From: Desulfuromonas sp. TF
GTDB lineage: Bacteria; Desulfobacterota; Desulfuromonadia; Desulfuromonadales; ATBO01
DNA: 64,000 nt
Direction of reading: 5' to 3'
Assembly (NCBI RefSeq): GCF_000472285.1
Contig: NZ_KI421414.1
Coordinates: forward strand, 28,799 to 92,798
Under the pieces are notes generated by a model. That model was not told where the DNA came from, ran no database searches, and saw only the letters and a list, made by a program, of their open reading frames with translations. This document shows, piece after piece, positions 35,135 through 43,467 of this stretch (position 1 is the first letter of the stretch; each line of letters begins with the position of its first letter). Made by a program: the position numbers and the translations under genes.

Positions 35135-36244
35135 ATGAAGAATATACTCGCCACCGGCGGCTGCGGCTTTATCGGTTCCAATTTCGTGCGCTGCGCCTTG
35201 GAAAAGCTTCCCGGCTGCCGGATCGTCAATCTGGACAAACTGACCTATGCCGGCAATCCGAAAAATCTTTCCGATGTGGAGAATGATCCCCGTTACCGTT
35301 TCGTCAGAGGGGATATCTGCAATGGGGAACTGGTGGAGCGTATTTTCGCCGAGGAATCGATTGACACGGTGGTCCATTTCGCCGCCGAATCCCACGTCGA
35401 CCGCAGCATCTCCGGACCGGACGAGTTCATCCGGACCAACATCGTCGGGACCTTCACTTTATTGCAGGCCGCCCGCAAAGCATGGCTCGGTAACGCCTCA
35501 TCCGCCTTCGCCAGCGCTTCGGCGGACAAGCGCCTCACACCTCACGCCTCACGCTTCCTCCATGTCAGCACCGACGAGGTCTACGGGTCCCTGGGGGAAA
35601 CGGGATTTTTCACCGAGGAAACCCCCTTCGACCCCCGCTCTCCCTATTCGGCCAGCAAGGCCTCCTCGGATCACCTGGTCAGCGCCTACCATCACACCTA
35701 CGGTCTGCCCACTCTGATCACCAACTGCTCCAACAACTATGGACCCTACCATTTTCCCGAAAAGCTCATTCCCCTGATCATCAACAACGCTCTCAACGGC
35801 AGGCAGCTCCCCGTCTACGGCGACGGCAAGAACGTTCGCGACTGGCTCTACGTCGTCGATCACTGCGAAGCGATCCTCGCCGTTCTGGAAAAGGGCAGGG
35901 TGGGGGAAACCTATAATGTCGGCGGCAACAACGAGAAGCAGAACATCGAAGTGGTCCTGACCATCTGCGATCTGCTGGATGAAAAGGTGGGGCTCCTTTC
36001 CGGCGGGGAGCCCCGGCGCTCCCTCATTCACTTCGTCAAAGATCGCCCGGGCCACGACCGCCGATATGCGATAGACGCCTCAAAACTGAAGGAAGAGCTG
36101 GGCTGGCAGCCCTCGGTCACCTTCGAGGAAGGGATTCGCCGCACCATCGAATGGTTTCTTGAGCATCCGGAGTGGGTCGCTTCCGTCCTGGATGGTTCCT
36201 ATCAGGAGTATTACGAGAGGCAATACGGGTGTGAGGTTCTGTGA
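35135..36244 (+). CDS. rfbB: dTDP-glucose 4,6-dehydratase with in-frame repeat insertion
   Basis: Second step of dTDP-L-rhamnose synthesis. 369 residues against a usual 345-355. NAD-binding [43 protein letters not shown] and catalytic [11 protein letters not shown] are intact. Residues about 119-139 ([19 protein letters not shown]) replace the short loop before RFLHVSTDE and are encoded by a hairpin-plus-heptad repeat. The loop is normally at the surface, so activity may survive. Overlaps rfbD by 4 bases. Confidence 0.95.
   Translation: MKNILATGGCGFIGSNFVRCALEKLPGCRIVNLDKLTYAGNPKNLSDVENDPRYRFVRGDICNGELVERIFAEESIDTVVHFAAESHVDRSISGPDEFIRTNIVGTFTLLQAARKAWLGNASSAFASASADKRLTPHASRFLHVSTDEVYGSLGETGFFTEETPFDPRSPYSASKASSDHLVSAYHHTYGLPTLITNCSNNYGPYHFPEKLIPLIINNALNGRQLPVYGDGKNVRDWLYVVDHCEAILAVLEKGRVGETYNVGGNNEKQNIEVVLTICDLLDEKVGLLSGGEPRRSLIHFVKDRPGHDRRYAIDASKLKEELGWQPSVTFEEGIRRTIEWFLEHPEWVASVLDGSYQEYYERQYGCEVL
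35491..35559 (+). repeat. In-frame hairpin plus heptad element inside rfbB
   Basis: A hairpin CCGCC (35502-35506)/GGCGG (35521-35525) is followed by heptads GCCTCAC (35532), ACCTCAC (35539), GCCTCAC (35546) and a degenerate GCTTCCT (35553). GCCTCAC is the reverse complement of GTGAGGC, the intergenic family at 2347 and 10737. The translated peptide [16 protein letters not shown] is foreign to the enzyme family. Exact insertion borders are uncertain. Confidence 0.8.
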
Positions 36245-37170
36245 GAAGGGAAGAAGAACAAAAAGTCCGCCTCGCATTGGTGGGGGCCAACGGCATGCTG
36301 GCCGGCGCGGTGCGGAGTCTAGCTCCGGAAAATTACGACCTCGTCCTCCTGGATCTTCCGGATTTCGATCTTACCGATAAGGATCGGGTCCTTTCGGTGA
36401 TGAATCAGGTCCGACCGGACGTGATCGTCAACTGCGCCGCATACACCAACGTCGATGGCTGCGAGACGAACGAAGAGACCGCCCTTCTGGTCAACGGACG
36501 TGGGCCCGGCCATCTGGCTGAAGCGGCGAAGGAGTTCGGTGCGACGCTGGTGCATGTCTCCACCGACTATGTCTTCGACGGCACGAAGAACAGTCCGTAT
36601 ACTGAAGAGGACGCTCCCAACCCCCAATCGGCCTATGGCCGTTCCAAGCTTCTGGGAGAGCAGGCGATCCTGCAAAGCGGCCTGGAGAAATTCTTTATCA
36701 TCCGCACCAGCTGGCTGTACGGTCCGGGCGGTAAGAATTTCGTCGAGACCATTGTTCGACTGGCGAAAGATCGGGACGAACTCCGAATCGTTGACGACCA
36801 GGTCGGTTCTCCGACCCTTACCGACGATCTGGCCCGGGCGATCTTCGGTCTTCTGGAATTAGACGCGTCACCCGCTTTCGCCAAGGCTTCAGCGGGCAGG
36901 CCCCTCACGCCTCACGGAATTTACCACTTCGCCGACGAGGGGGAGTGCAGCTGGTACGAGTTCGCCGAGGCGATCGTCGCTCATCTGCTCAGGGCGGGGA
37001 CGCCGCTGCAGATGAAAAGGATTCTGCCGATCGCCACCCATGAATATCCTCTCCCTGCGGTCCGGCCGGTCTATTCCGTCTTCTCCAAGGAAAAGTACCG
37101 GCGTGCTACAGGCGCCACGGTGCCCCACTGGCGGGAGAGTCTGGAAGTGTATTTCCGCACGCGTAACTGA
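36241..37170 (+). CDS. rfbD: dTDP-4-dehydrorhamnose reductase with in-frame repeat insertion
   Basis: Last step of dTDP-L-rhamnose synthesis. 309 residues against a usual 280-300. SDR features: [40 protein letters not shown] and [13 protein letters not shown] with catalytic Tyr/Lys. Residues about 209-225 ([16 protein letters not shown]) just before [17 protein letters not shown] come from a repeat insertion like that in rfbB. GTG start overlaps the rfbB stop. Confidence 0.94.
   Translation: MRREEEQKVRLALVGANGMLAGAVRSLAPENYDLVLLDLPDFDLTDKDRVLSVMNQVRPDVIVNCAAYTNVDGCETNEETALLVNGRGPGHLAEAAKEFGATLVHVSTDYVFDGTKNSPYTEEDAPNPQSAYGRSKLLGEQAILQSGLEKFFIIRTSWLYGPGGKNFVETIVRLAKDRDELRIVDDQVGSPTLTDDLARAIFGLLELDASPAFAKASAGRPLTPHGIYHFADEGECSWYEFAEAIVAHLLRAGTPLQMKRILPIATHEYPLPAVRPVYSVFSKEKYRRATGATVPHWRESLEVYFRTRN
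36862..36917 (+). repeat. In-frame hairpin plus heptad element inside rfbD
   Basis: Stem CCCGCT (36871-36876)/AGCGGG (36891-36896) with inner GCC/GGC, then heptads CCCTCAC (36902) and GCCTCAC (36909). Same organisation, orientation and reading frame as the rfbB element 1.3 kb upstream; both encode AFAxASAxxxLTPH. The order (hairpin first, heptads second) suggests a second repeat type joined to the heptad array. Confidence 0.8.
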
Positions 37171-37183
37171 AAATGAGCTAGAT

Positions 37184-38062
37184 ATGATGGGCATCAAAAA
37201 AGGAATTATTCTCGCCGGCGGCGCCGGGTCCCGCCTTTATCCCCTGACCCTGGTTGCGAGCAAACAGCTGCAGCCGGTTTACGACAAGCCGATGATCTAT
37301 TATCCGCTGTCGACCCTGATGATGGCGGGGATCGATGATATTCTGGTCATCTCCACGCCTCAGGATACTCCGCGTTTTCAGGCCCTCCTCGGGGACGGAA
37401 AACGCTGGGGAATCCGCCTGTCCTATAAGGTTCAACCCGAACCCAAGGGGATTGCGCAGGCCTTTCTGGTCGGCGCCGAATTTATCGACGATGACCCGGT
37501 CTGCCTGATCCTCGGCGACAACATTTTCTATGGCAAGATGGGTCTGGACAAGATCGCCGCGCATTTCTCCGGAGGGGCGAAGGTCTTCGGATATCCCGTC
37601 ACCGATCCCGAACGCTATGGAGTGGTCGAATTCGACAAAGAGGGAAAAGTCCTCAGCATCGAGGAAAAGCCGGCAGCGCCCAAATCCCACTATGCCGTTC
37701 CCGGGCTCTATCTTTACGACAACAAGGTGGTGGAGATCACCCGAGAGTTGAAGCCGTCCCTCCGAGGTGAACTGGAAATAACCGATGTCAATCTCGAATA
37801 CCTGCGCCGCGGCGAACTGCTGGTGGAAAAACTCGGGCGAGGCATCGCCTGGCTCGATACCGGAACGCATATGAGCCTGCTGGAGGCCAGCCATTTCATC
37901 GGCACCCTCGAAGCCCGGCAGGGGCTCAAGATCGCCTGCCTCGAAGAGATCGCCCTGCGCATGGGGTTTATCGACAAGGCGGGGATGGAACGGATCATCG
38001 AGGATACGCCCAAATCCAGTTACCAGGATTATCTCGCCATGATTCTGCGGGACGGGTTTTAA
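37184..38062 (+). CDS. rfbA: Glucose-1-phosphate thymidylyltransferase
   Basis: Makes dTDP-glucose from dTTP and glucose 1-phosphate, the first step of the rhamnose path. 292 residues: [20 protein letters not shown] (nucleotide binding), [21 protein letters not shown] with the metal-binding Asp, and [20 protein letters not shown] 37184 or 37187; no strong ribosome site, but only 13 bases separate it from rfbD. The frame is open further upstream through rfbD, which is not part of the protein. Confidence 0.96.
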   Translation: MMGIKKGIILAGGAGSRLYPLTLVASKQLQPVYDKPMIYYPLSTLMMAGIDDILVISTPQDTPRFQALLGDGKRWGIRLSYKVQPEPKGIAQAFLVGAEFIDDDPVCLILGDNIFYGKMGLDKIAAHFSGGAKVFGYPVTDPERYGVVEFDKEGKVLSIEEKPAAPKSHYAVPGLYLYDNKVVEITRELKPSLRGELEITDVNLEYLRRGELLVEKLGRGIAWLDTGTHMSLLEASHFIGTLEARQGLKIACLEEIALRMGFIDKAGMERIIEDTPKSSYQDYLAMILRDGF

Positions 38063-38068
38063 AAATCA

Positions 38069-38176
38069 GGTACGAGGTAAAAGGTTAAAGGTACAAGGGA
38101 AAACCTTGAACCAGCCGTCGCCTGCGGCTTTGGTTGGCAAGCCTTGAACCTTTAGCCTTGATCCTTTTACCTTATC
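38069..38176. repeat. Inverted heptad array, GGTNNNA family, with central hairpin
   Basis: Left arm 38069-38103: five heptads (GGTACGA, GGTAAAA and similar). A CCTTGAA unit follows at 38104, then about 30 bases holding a GC-rich hairpin (GCCG near 38114, CGGC near 38125), then the right arm 38142-38176: CCTTGAA, CCTTTAG, CCTTGAT, CCTTTTA, CCTTATC. It fills most of the rfbA-rfbC gap. The central hairpin recalls the hairpin-plus-heptad layout in rfbB and rfbD. Confidence 0.85.
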
Positions 38177-38193
38177 GACTTTTCGGATCTTTC

Positions 38194-38739
38194 ATGAACA
38201 TCATACAAACAGCCATCCCCGATGTGCTGATCATCGAACCGAAGGTGTTCGGTGACGAACGGGGTTTCTTCTTCGAGAGTTACAATGAAAGACAATGGGA
38301 GGAGAAAACCGGTCTGAGGACACGATTCGTCCAGGACAATCACTCCCGCTCCGCAAAGGGGGTGCTTCGCGGCCTGCATTATCAGATCAGACAGCCGCAG
38401 GGGAAGTTGGTGCGCTGCGTTTTCGGAGAAGTATTCGATGTGGCCGTCGATTTGAGACGGAGTTCTCCCACCTTCGGGAAGTGGTCGGGAACCCTTCTTT
38501 CAGATGAAAACAAACGTCAGATGTGGGTTCCCGAAGGATTCGCCCATGGTTTCCTGGTTCTTTCCGATGCCGCGGAGTTTCTGTACAAGACCACCGATTA
38601 CTATGCACCGGAAAATGAGCGGGAGATCGTATGGAACGATCCGGAGCTGGGAATTGACTGGCCGATCGAAGTCGAGCCCGTGCTTTCAAAGAAAGATGCG
38701 GAAGCGGCGCCTTTCATGGATGCTATATATTACAAATGA
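38194..38739 (+). CDS. rfbC: dTDP-4-dehydrorhamnose 3,5-epimerase
   Basis: Third step of dTDP-L-rhamnose synthesis. 181 residues, cupin fold: DVLIIEPKVFGDERGFFFESYN, catalytic histidine in VLRGLHYQ, VFDVAVDLRRSSPTFGKW, VPEGFAHGFLVLSD and YYAPENEREIVWNDP. ATG 38194 begins MNIIQTAIPDVLI as in homologues; the longer open frame upstream comes from the heptad array and is not real. With rfbB, rfbD and rfbA the whole pathway is present. Confidence 0.96.
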   Translation: MNIIQTAIPDVLIIEPKVFGDERGFFFESYNERQWEEKTGLRTRFVQDNHSRSAKGVLRGLHYQIRQPQGKLVRCVFGEVFDVAVDLRRSSPTFGKWSGTLLSDENKRQMWVPEGFAHGFLVLSDAAEFLYKTTDYYAPENEREIVWNDPELGIDWPIEVEPVLSKKDAEAAPFMDAIYYK

Positions 38740-38751
38740 TGATGTTACGGC

Positions 38752-38802
38752 GTTTTTTCAGGACCTCGACATACCTGATGTATGCCTTCGCCCCTGAAAA
38801 AC
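38752..38802. other. Nested inverted repeat between rfbC and manC
   Basis: GTTTTTTCAGG (38752-38762) pairs with CCTGAAAAAC (38793-38802), with a small inner CATAC/GTATG stem between them. The T tract is on the 5' side, so it is not a standard forward terminator; it might act as a terminator on the other strand or as an attenuator. The rest of the 226-base rfbC-manC gap shows no gene. Confidence 0.4.
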
Positions 38803-38965
38803 CACCAAGCCTTATAGGACGAAATTTTTGCTTAGCCATCCTCTGAGTTTTTGAGAGTATATCAATGATGCCTCATCCGTTCATATTTTTTCTGCGACCG
38901 GTCCAAAGCTGCCTGCGGGAAGGAATCGAATCGACCTGTCGCTCTCATAAGGAGAAAATCCGTCA

Positions 38966-40453
38966 ATGATCGTACCGGTAATTCTTTCAGGGGGCTCCGG
39001 GACCCGTCTTTGGCCGCTTTCCCGGGAGCTCTATCCCAAACAGCTGCTTCCCCTGGTGGGTCCGCATACCATGCTGCAGGAAACAGTCATGCGTCTTTCC
39101 GGCCTTGAAGGGCTGGAGGCGCCTATGGTGGTATGCAATGAGAACCACCGTTTCATGGTGGCGGAGCAGCTGCGCTCCACCGAGCACAGCCCGTCAGCCA
39201 TCCTTCTCGAACCGGTCGGGCGCAATACGGCCCCGGCCGTGGCCGTGGCCGCCATTCAGGCCACGGGAGACGGAAGAGATCCCGTGTTGCTGGTGCTTCC
39301 GGCCGACCACATCATCCAGGATGCAGCCGCCTTGCGCTCGGTCGTGAAGAGTGGCGTCCCCTGGGCCGAAAAGGGTAAGCTGATCACATTTGGCATCGTG
39401 CCCCGCGGGCCGGAGACAGGGTATGGGTACATTCGAGCGGACAAAAGCCGTCCTTTGTATTTGTCCAAAGTCAATGACCAGGTACCAATGGTCAATAACG
39501 ATTTTACAAATGACCAAGGACAAATGACCAATGACGCCACCGCCTATGCGGTGGCCGAGTTTGTGGAAAAGCCCGATCTGGCCACCGCCCACTCTTACGT
39601 GAACAGCGGCGAGTATTATTGGAACAGCGGTATGTTCATGTTCCGCGCCTCCCGCTTTCTCGAGGAATTGGAGCGTTTCGCCCCCGAGATGCTGGCGTCC
39701 TGCCGCAGGGCACTGGAAGGGGCGGGACGGGACCTGGATTTCGTTCGTCTCGATGCCGATGCCTTCACAGCCTGTCCCGGCGACTCCATCGACTATGCGG
39801 TGATGGAGAAAACCTCCGATGCGGTCGTCCTTCCGCTTGATGCGGGATGGAACGATGTGGGCTCCTGGTCGGCCCTTTGGGAAGCCGGAGGAAAAGACGC
39901 CGACGGCAATGCCATCCTCGGAGATGTCCTGACCAGAGATGTCAGAAACTGTTATCTGTATTCCGGCAGCCGCATGGTGGCCGCGGTCGGCCTGGAAGAT
40001 CACGTCGTTGTGGAAACGGCCGATGCGGTCCTGGTCGCTCCCAAGGACCGCGTGCAGGATGTGAAGCACATCGTCGAGCAGCTGAAGGCGCAGGGCAGGG
40101 GGGAGGCTCTGCTGCACCGGCGGGTAAACCGGCCGTGGGGGAGCTACGAGTGCATCGACAGCTCCGAGCGCTTTCAGGTCAAACACATCACCGTCCATCC
40201 AGGCGCAAGTCTTTCGCTTCAGATGCACCATCACAGGGCCGAACACTGGGTCATCGTCAAGGGAACGGCCAGGGTCACCCGAGGGGAGGAGACCTTCACG
40301 CTGAGTGAAAACGAGTCCACCTATATCCCGCTCGGAGTGAACCATCGTCTCGAAAATCCGGGCAAGATCCCCCTGGAGATCATCGAGGTTCAGTCGGGGA
40401 GTTATCTTGGGGAAGATGATATCGTGAGGTTTGACGACAAATACGGCCGCTGA
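38966..40453 (+). CDS. manC: Mannose-1-phosphate guanylyltransferase / mannose-6-phosphate isomerase with in-frame repeat insertion
   Basis: Makes GDP-mannose. 495 residues. N-terminal nucleotidyltransferase: [48 protein letters not shown]-terminal cupin isomerase domain: [30 protein letters not shown] and [13 protein letters not shown]. Residues about 162-190 (through [14 protein letters not shown] and [10 protein letters not shown]) lie between GYGYIRADK and [11 protein letters not shown] and are encoded by a heptad array; that stretch is normally only a few residues. AAGGAG precedes the start. Confidence 0.94.
   Translation: MIVPVILSGGSGTRLWPLSRELYPKQLLPLVGPHTMLQETVMRLSGLEGLEAPMVVCNENHRFMVAEQLRSTEHSPSAILLEPVGRNTAPAVAVAAIQATGDGRDPVLLVLPADHIIQDAAALRSVVKSGVPWAEKGKLITFGIVPRGPETGYGYIRADKSRPLYLSKVNDQVPMVNNDFTNDQGQMTNDATAYAVAEFVEKPDLATAHSYVNSGEYYWNSGMFMFRASRFLEELERFAPEMLASCRRALEGAGRDLDFVRLDADAFTACPGDSIDYAVMEKTSDAVVLPLDAGWNDVGSWSALWEAGGKDADGNAILGDVLTRDVRNCYLYSGSRMVAAVGLEDHVVVETADAVLVAPKDRVQDVKHIVEQLKAQGRGEALLHRRVNRPWGSYECIDSSERFQVKHITVHPGASLSLQMHHHRAEHWVIVKGTARVTRGEETFTLSENESTYIPLGVNHRLENPGKIPLEIIEVQSGSYLGEDDIVRFDDKYGR
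39450..39535 (+). repeat. In-frame heptad element inside manC, GTCATTT/AAATGAC family
   Basis: Right arm (39508-39535) is four phased heptads, AAATGAC, CAAGGAC, AAATGAC, CAATGAC. The left part (39450-39497) is degenerate: GTCCTTT, a 6-mer, GTCCAAA, GTCAATG and others. The right arm is nearly the same as the right arm of the four-helix-bundle element 1.4 kb downstream. It adds about 29 residues to ManC without breaking the frame. Confidence 0.8.
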
Positions 40454-40459
40454 CGCGGC

Positions 40460-40935
40460 GTCATTTGTCACTGGTCATTAGTCCTTTGTGAAAATCATAA
40501 GCGGGAATGCCAGTCAGAAGTTTTGAAGATCTTCAAGTGTACCAACTTGCTGAAAGGCTTTCCGACATCATTTGGGAAGTTGTTCTCAATTGGGATTCTT
40601 TAGCCAGGGATACGGTTGGAAAGCAGCTGATCAGGGCCATGGATAGTGTGGGAGCCAATATAGCTGAAGGAACTGGCCGAGGTACATATCAGGACAATCG
40701 CCGATTTGTTAGAATCGCCCGTGGTTCGCTGTATGAAGTTCGACACTGGCTGCGCCGCGCTCACGCCCGAGGCCTTCTCGATACTTCCCATGTCAAATCC
40801 ACCAAGCCGCTGCTTGATGAGCTAGCCCCCAAACTGAACGCATACTTACGGTCCATTGGCCCGATTGAACAATGACTATGCACCAATTGACCCTTTGAGG
40901 TTTTAACAAATGACCAATGACAAAGGACAAATGAC
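40460..40935. mobile_element. Candidate mobile element: four-helix-bundle gene between inverted heptad arrays
   Basis: Left arm (40460-40490): GTCATTT, GTCACTG, GTCATTA, GTCCTTT, GTG. Right arm (40908-40935): AAATGAC, CAATGAC, AAAGGAC, AAATGAC. Outer heptads are perfect inverted copies and about 25 of 31 arm positions pair. Between them is a single complete gene. The left arm starts 7 bases after the manC stop and the right arm provides the first codons of manB, so the element separates two genes expected to be adjacent. No target duplication is evident. Confidence 0.7.
40507..40875 (+). CDS. Four-helix-bundle protein (S23/IVP family)
   Basis: 122 residues, all-helical. The family signature is clear: SFEDLQVYQLAERLSDIIWE at the start, IRAMDSVGANIAEGTGRG in the centre, and FVRIARGSLYEVRHWLRRA. 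Homologues are encoded in 23S rRNA intervening sequences and the fold is shared with Avd of diversity-generating retroelements; most are orphans of unknown role. No rRNA, reverse transcriptase or template repeat is nearby. It has only a weak GCGGGA ribosome site next to the ATG. Enclosed by inverted heptad arrays, it may be the cargo or mobility factor of that element. Confidence 0.88.
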   Translation: MPVRSFEDLQVYQLAERLSDIIWEVVLNWDSLARDTVGKQLIRAMDSVGANIAEGTGRGTYQDNRRFVRIARGSLYEVRHWLRRAHARGLLDTSHVKSTKPLLDELAPKLNAYLRSIGPIEQ

Positions 40936-42277
40936 AGCTTTTAAGGCCTACGACATCAGGGGCCGTATTCCCGACGAATTGAATGAAGACATAGCCTACC
41001 GCATCGGTCGCGCCTATGCCGAATTTCTCAAGCCGCAGAAGGTTGTCGTCGGCCGGGATGTGCGCCTGACCAGCGAAGCTCTCTGTCGTTCGCTGGTCGC
41101 CGGACTCACCGACGGCGGGTCGGATGTTTTCGATATCGGGCTCTGCGGCACGGAGGAGATTTATTTCGCCACCTTCAGCGAAAAGATGGACGGGGGAATC
41201 ATGGTGACCGCAAGCCATAACCCCATGGATTACAATGGCATGAAGCTTGTTCGCGAAGGATCGAAGCCGATCAGCGGGGACAGCGGCCTCGATGTCATCA
41301 AGGAGCTGACGGCCCGAAACGATTTTGTACCTTCCCACCGCAAGGGGAAGGTGACCGGCCTGGATATCAAGGATAAATATATCCGCCATCTGCTCGGTTA
41401 CAGCGACCTTCGGAATCTGAGCCCTCTCAAGGTGGTGGTCAATGCCGGAAACGGCTGCGCGGGCCCAGTCATCGATCTGCTGGAGGCTCATCTTCCCTTC
41501 GAGTTCATCAAAATTCATCACCGCCCTGACGGTTCTTTTCCCAACGGCATCCCCAATCCTCTGCTCCCCGAAAACCGGGATGCCACCATCAAGGCGATCC
41601 GAGAGAACGGAGCCGACGCGGGGATCGCCTGGGACGGGGATTTCGACCGCTGCTTTCTCTTCGACGAGGAGGGGGACTTCATCGAAGGGTACTACATCGT
41701 CGGACTTCTGGCCTCGGCCGCCCTCCGGCGCAACCCCGGAGCAAAGATCATCCACGATCCGCGCCTGATCTGGAACACCATCGACCTGGTCTTGAAAGGG
41801 GGAGGGACGCCCATTCAGAGCAAGACCGGGCATGCCTTCATCAAGGAACGGATGCGCCAGGAGGATGCGGTCTATGGTGGGGAGATGAGCGCTCATCATT
41901 ATTTCCGCGATTTCGCCTACTGCGACAGCGGCATGATCCCCTGGCTCCTGGTTCTTGAAATTCTCTCTAAAAGCGGGAAGAATCTGTCCGAACTGGTCAA
42001 GGAGAGGATAATGCGGTTTCCGGCCAGCGGTGAGATCAACCGACGCCTGCGGGACCCATTGAGCGCCATTCGCAAGATCGAGGAGACGTTCAAGCCTGAC
42101 GCGCTCGCCGTCGATTTCACTGACGGTTTGAGCATGGAATTCCCGGACTGGCGGTTCAATCTGCGTTGTTCCAATACTGAGCCGGTTCTGCGGCTGAATG
42201 TTGAGGCAAGGGGGGATGAGGGGCTCATGAAAACGAAAGCCGGCGATCTACTGAAATTGATCGATGGATTTTCATAG
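40910..42277 (+). CDS. manB: Phosphomannomutase (ManB/CpsG/AlgC family)
   Basis: Converts mannose 6-phosphate to mannose 1-phosphate for ManC. 455 residues from ATG 40910. Key sites: [15 protein letters not shown] with the phosphoserine, [16 protein letters not shown] metal loop, [13 protein letters not shown] sugar loop, and [15 protein letters not shown] phosphate site. The first seven codons (MTNDKGQ) come from the heptad arm; ATG 40931 ([16 protein letters not shown]) matches homologues better. GAGG 9 bases before 40910 favours the longer form, AAAGGA 3 bases before 40931 the shorter. Confidence 0.94.
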   Translation: MTNDKGQMTAFKAYDIRGRIPDELNEDIAYRIGRAYAEFLKPQKVVVGRDVRLTSEALCRSLVAGLTDGGSDVFDIGLCGTEEIYFATFSEKMDGGIMVTASHNPMDYNGMKLVREGSKPISGDSGLDVIKELTARNDFVPSHRKGKVTGLDIKDKYIRHLLGYSDLRNLSPLKVVVNAGNGCAGPVIDLLEAHLPFEFIKIHHRPDGSFPNGIPNPLLPENRDATIKAIRENGADAGIAWDGDFDRCFLFDEEGDFIEGYYIVGLLASAALRRNPGAKIIHDPRLIWNTIDLVLKGGGTPIQSKTGHAFIKERMRQEDAVYGGEMSAHHYFRDFAYCDSGMIPWLLVLEILSKSGKNLSELVKERIMRFPASGEINRRLRDPLSAIRKIEETFKPDALAVDFTDGLSMEFPDWRFNLRCSNTEPVLRLNVEARGDEGLMKTKAGDLLKLIDGFS

Positions 42278-42507
42278 ATCCGGGGTTTCTATTGCCTGCG
42301 CTCTGGCCTGAAGGGAACTCCGGATAGGGGCGTAAAGGTTTTTGAACTTCGGTTTTTTTTTGACAGAGGGGGATTTCAAAAAGCACGGGCCGTAGCCTTT
42401 AATTATCATTAATTTTGTAATTGACCGATCTTGGTCGATATGTTAACTTCCCAATTTCCAAGGGAAAATCGTAGTTTACTAAATTTTAGCTCTGGGAGGG
42501 AATGCTA
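42278..42507 (+). other. Gene-free leader before the O-antigen cluster
   Basis: About 230 bases, increasingly AT-rich toward the wzz gene, with a GACC/GGTC palindrome near 42424-42436. It is where a promoter for wzz-wzx would be expected. A TTGACA (near 42359) has no good -10 partner at 16-18 bases, so no promoter is called. No heptad array and no gene are visible. Confidence 0.4.
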
Positions 42508-43467
42508 GTGGCAGAAGATGAAATTGAACTTATTGATCTCTTTCGGATAATCTGGAAGAGAAGGAATCTGATCATCTTTGGCACCTTGATTGCTGTCATC
42601 GCCGCCGCCGGCATAGCCTTCCTTTTGCCCAAGGTTTACGAGGTCTCGGCCATTTTGGAACCGGGAACTCGCCCGATCAGCAATGACAAGGGACAGATTG
42701 TCGATGAGAAAAACGTGGTTTCTCCCGAGTCCTTAAAGGTGAGCATTCTCGGTGGGGCATACGATCAGACCATCCGCGAGAAGCTCAATATCCCCGCAGA
42801 TAAATTCCCCAAGTTCAAAGTGACCACCCCACAGCAGACAAATCTGGTCAAGATCACCATCGAGAGCAGCCATCCCGACGAAGCATTGGTTACCCTGCGT
42901 GAGCTGGTCGCGGTTGTTGCCGCCGGAATCCAGGAGAAACTCGAGGTTGAGAAGGGCCAAGTTGGGAACGAGATAAAGTTGGCTCGCATTGAGGAAGAGG
43001 GACTCGCTAAAAGAATCGAATTGATCGAGACACAGATCGGCGAGACACAGGGGAAAATCGGGGCGCTGCTGAATGATCGCCAGAAATCGATGGCACGCAA
43101 TCCTTCTGATGCCATGTCCGTACTGCTTTATTCCAACGAGATCCAGAATCAGCAGATCTATCTCAATGATCTGCAGGAGAGACTTCGGGAGTTGCAGACC
43201 ACCGCTGAGGGGTCCGGCATCCGACTGGAAAACCTGCAGCTGAAGATGGCTTCCATCAAAAGCACCCGCCTCGCCAAGTCCCCCGGCATATCGCCCAAGC
43301 ATATCCGACCCAAGAAGCCGTTGATTGTTGCATTGGCACTGATTATGTCAGCGATGGTCATGACTATGGCTGCTTTTTTCCTGGAGTACCTGGAGCAGCA
43401 TCGGATTATCCTAAAGGGTCGTTCCGAGGTCCTTCGTTCGAATGTTGTGCCAAGCAGTGAAGCGTGA
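42508..43467 (+). CDS. wzz: Chain-length determinant protein (Wzz family)
   Basis: Inner-membrane co-polymerase that sets O-antigen length with Wzy. About 319 residues: N-terminal cytoplasmic EIELIDLFRIIWKRRN, membrane helix 1 (about 25-45, IIFGTLIAVIAAAGIAFLL), a periplasmic coiled-coil region (150-260), proline-rich PKHIRPKKP and membrane helix 2 (about 270-295). The GTG at 42508 sits 7 bases after GGGAGGG and is preferred to ATG 42502, only 1 base after it. It has no kinase domain, so it is Wzz rather than a Wzc-type protein. Confidence 0.9.
   Translation: MAEDEIELIDLFRIIWKRRNLIIFGTLIAVIAAAGIAFLLPKVYEVSAILEPGTRPISNDKGQIVDEKNVVSPESLKVSILGGAYDQTIREKLNIPADKFPKFKVTTPQQTNLVKITIESSHPDEALVTLRELVAVVAAGIQEKLEVEKGQVGNEIKLARIEEEGLAKRIELIETQIGETQGKIGALLNDRQKSMARNPSDAMSVLLYSNEIQNQQIYLNDLQERLRELQTTAEGSGIRLENLQLKMASIKSTRLAKSPGISPKHIRPKKPLIVALALIMSAMVMTMAAFFLEYLEQHRIILKGRSEVLRSNVVPSSEA

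Noticed and set aside
38134-38193. N-terminal extension of RfbC through the heptad array
   Set aside because: The added residues match no homologue; the ATG at 38194 gives the normal N terminus.
40507-40875. Four-helix-bundle gene as the Avd protein of a diversity-generating retroelement
   Set aside because: No reverse transcriptase and no template/variable repeat pair could be seen on either side.
40507-40875. Four-helix-bundle gene as a 23S rRNA intervening sequence
   Set aside because: Neighbouring DNA encodes ManC and ManB; no rRNA sequence is present.
42359-42400. Sigma-70 or sigma-54 promoter in the leader before wzz
   Set aside because: TTGACA has no adequate -10 at normal spacing, and the GCACG/GTAGC segment departs from the -24/-12 consensus.
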